From contig DAOVRB010000079.1 of the NCBI GenBank assembly GCA_030628325.1, forward strand, positions 1 through 5,849: a DNA stretch of 5,849 nucleotides. The letters run 5' to 3'. Below, piece by piece: positions 4,803 to 5,849 of the stretch; position 1 is the stretch's first letter; each line of letters opens with the position of its first letter. The translations under genes were made by a program, and so were the position numbers. The notes under the pieces were generated by a model. It was given only the letters and a program-made list of their open reading frames with translations, ran no database searches and was not told where the DNA came from. The stretch is from Methanomicrobiaceae archaeon. Its GTDB lineage: Archaea; Halobacteriota; Methanomicrobia; Methanomicrobiales; Methanomicrobiaceae.

Positions 4803-5849
4803 TTACAAAAACAGCTCCCCGTTTTCCCTGTGGACGTCCCGCAGTCTGGCTGTCATCTCCTTTACTTCAGTGAGGGCATCGGGGTTGCGTCTCTCTTTGA
4901 GCAGAGGCAGATAAGAGGAAGGTTCCCTGATGTTTGAAATGTCCATCCCGGCAAGGGCGGCGATGATGCCAAGGTTTACGTATGGAAGGCCACTTTCGAC
5001 CGCGTATCCTCCTTCGAGCACCGCAACGAGACGGCCGTCACAGAGTCTTTCTGCAAGATTCCTGGCGGATTTCATCATTTCAGCATAACCCCGGGCAGAG
5101 AGGGCGAGTGCTGTCAGGGGGTCTGTGAAATGGTTGTCCTGCCCGGCAGATATAGCGATGAACTCCGGTCTGAACTCTTCTGCTGCAGGTACAATCACCT
5201 CTTTTATGAGGTATTCATAGACGCTGTCCGAACTCCCCCAGGGGACCGGCATGTTGACTGAGTATCCTGCACCCTCCCCTGACCCGGTTTCATATATACT
5301 GCCGGTTCCGGGGTAGAAGGGGCTCTGGTGAATGGAGGTAAAGAAAACTGACGGGTCGTCGCAGAATATCTCCTGTGTGCCGTTCCCGTGGTGTGCGTCC
5401 CAGTCAAGTATGAGGACTTTTTTAATACCCGCCTTTTTGACTGCCTGTACCATTATTGCCATATTGTTCAGGTAACAGAAGCCCGCACCCGAATACCGGC
5501 CGGCGTGGTGACCCGGTGGTCTTACCATTGCAAAGGCGTTCTCCACCCGGCCTTCAATGACCGCCTCTGCGGCGGTGACCGCCCCGCCTGCGGCAAGGAG
5601 AACTGTATCAAGTATGCCCGGGGGGATGATTGTGTCAGAGTCGATATATCCGCCCTTTATATCGGCCTCTCTAAGAAATTCAAGGTATCTGCGCTCATGG
5701 ACTGCAAGCACTTCATCTTCTGATGCCATTCTGGGACTGAGGCGGACAATCTCCGGCCTGTCCCAGATCCCCTCCTCTGAAAGCTGGTCATCGGTGTACG
5801 CGAGCCTCTCTCTTCGTTCAGGATGCAGGGGGTGCTGTTCGTATGAGAG
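4803..5849 (-). CDS. Histone deacetylase/AcuC-family amidohydrolase (5' end outside window)
   Basis: This zinc-dependent hydrolase is predicted to remove acyl groups from lysine side chains or acetylated polyamines. It is encoded on the minus strand and stays open to the right edge. Although a Met occurs at 5727-5729, the 40 codons before it read as the normal family N-terminus (SYEQHPLHPERRERLAY), so the true start is outside and probably only 10-20 residues are missing. Of the 348 visible residues, catalytic features are RPPGHHAG (tandem His 114-115), DWDAHHGNGTQ (D149, zinc ligands D151 and H153), TSIHQSPFYPGTG, SAGQDNHFTDPL (third zinc ligand D238) and the transition-state tyrosine in LEGGY (Y282). 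All key residues are present, so the enzyme should be active. The usual SAGFDAH is SAGQDNH here. The gene is clearly more GC-rich than its neighbours and convergent with the ABC operon. Targets could be archaeal chromatin proteins, enzymes or polyamines. Confidence 0.9.
   Translation of the reverse strand, partial: LSYEQHPLHPERRERLAYTDDQLSEEGIWDRPEIVRLSPRMASEDEVLAVHERRYLEFLREADIKGGYIDSDTIIPPGILDTVLLAAGGAVTAAEAVIEGRVENAFAMVRPPGHHAGRYSGAGFCYLNNMAIMVQAVKKAGIKKVLILDWDAHHGNGTQEIFCDDPSVFFTSIHQSPFYPGTGSIYETGSGEGAGYSVNMPVPWGSSDSVYEYLIKEVIVPAAEEFRPEFIAISAGQDNHFTDPLTALALSARGYAEMMKSARNLAERLCDGRLVAVLEGGYAVESGLPYVNLGIIAALAGMDISNIREPSSYLPLLKERRNPDALTEVKEMTARLRDVHRENGELFL

Noticed and set aside
5388..5723. 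111-codon plus-strand frame opposite the deacetylase gene
   Set aside because: It is antisense to a gene with all catalytic motifs of its family; the peptide is Cys/Arg-rich and unlike a real protein.
5727..5729. Met codon as the start of the deacetylase
   Set aside because: The 40 codons upstream remain open to the edge and read as the family's conserved N-terminal segment (HPLHPERRERL), so the start is outside the window.

Overview
The window looks like chromosomal DNA of a euryarchaeal methanogen, most likely of the Methanomicrobiales type. The grounds are indirect: compact genes with GGAG-type ribosome sites, AT-rich TATA-like elements upstream, an archaeal-style histone-deacetylase-family gene, and an archaeal-looking IS200/IS605 end. 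No rRNA, tRNA or methanogenesis gene is present to fix the taxonomy, so a bacterial origin is not formally excluded.

Left third (1-1246): AT-rich and poorly recognisable. It holds the 3' end of an unrecognised gene (to 236), a small four-helix membrane protein (406-777), and about 470 bp of short overlapping open frames with poor starts that look like decayed coding sequence. A SAM-dependent methyltransferase follows (1247-2071). A 12-bp perfect palindrome overlaps its ribosome binding site. A weak hairpin with a T-tract lies downstream of the gene. The next 344 bp contain a 46-codon open stretch that may be a gene remnant, then the promoter region of the next operon.

Centre (2416-4690): a tight three-gene operon. 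It encodes an ABC ATPase (FetA/YbbL-like), its membrane partner (FetB/YbbM, UPF0014 family) and a second, unrelated-looking class I SAM methyltransferase. Both junctions are one-base stop/start overlaps (TGATG and TAATG), so the three proteins are probably made together. FetAB-type transporters are linked to metal (iron) efflux; pairing one with a methyltransferase is the most interesting functional hint in the window. The operon ends in a hairpin terminator.

Right end (4691-5849): between the operon and a convergent gene lies a short IS200/IS605 relic, consisting of the last codons of a TnpB protein that also form the right-end hairpin. After it, on the minus strand, is a histone deacetylase/AcuC-family amidohydrolase. 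It runs off the right edge, lacks only a short N-terminal piece, and is visibly more GC-rich than the rest of the window.
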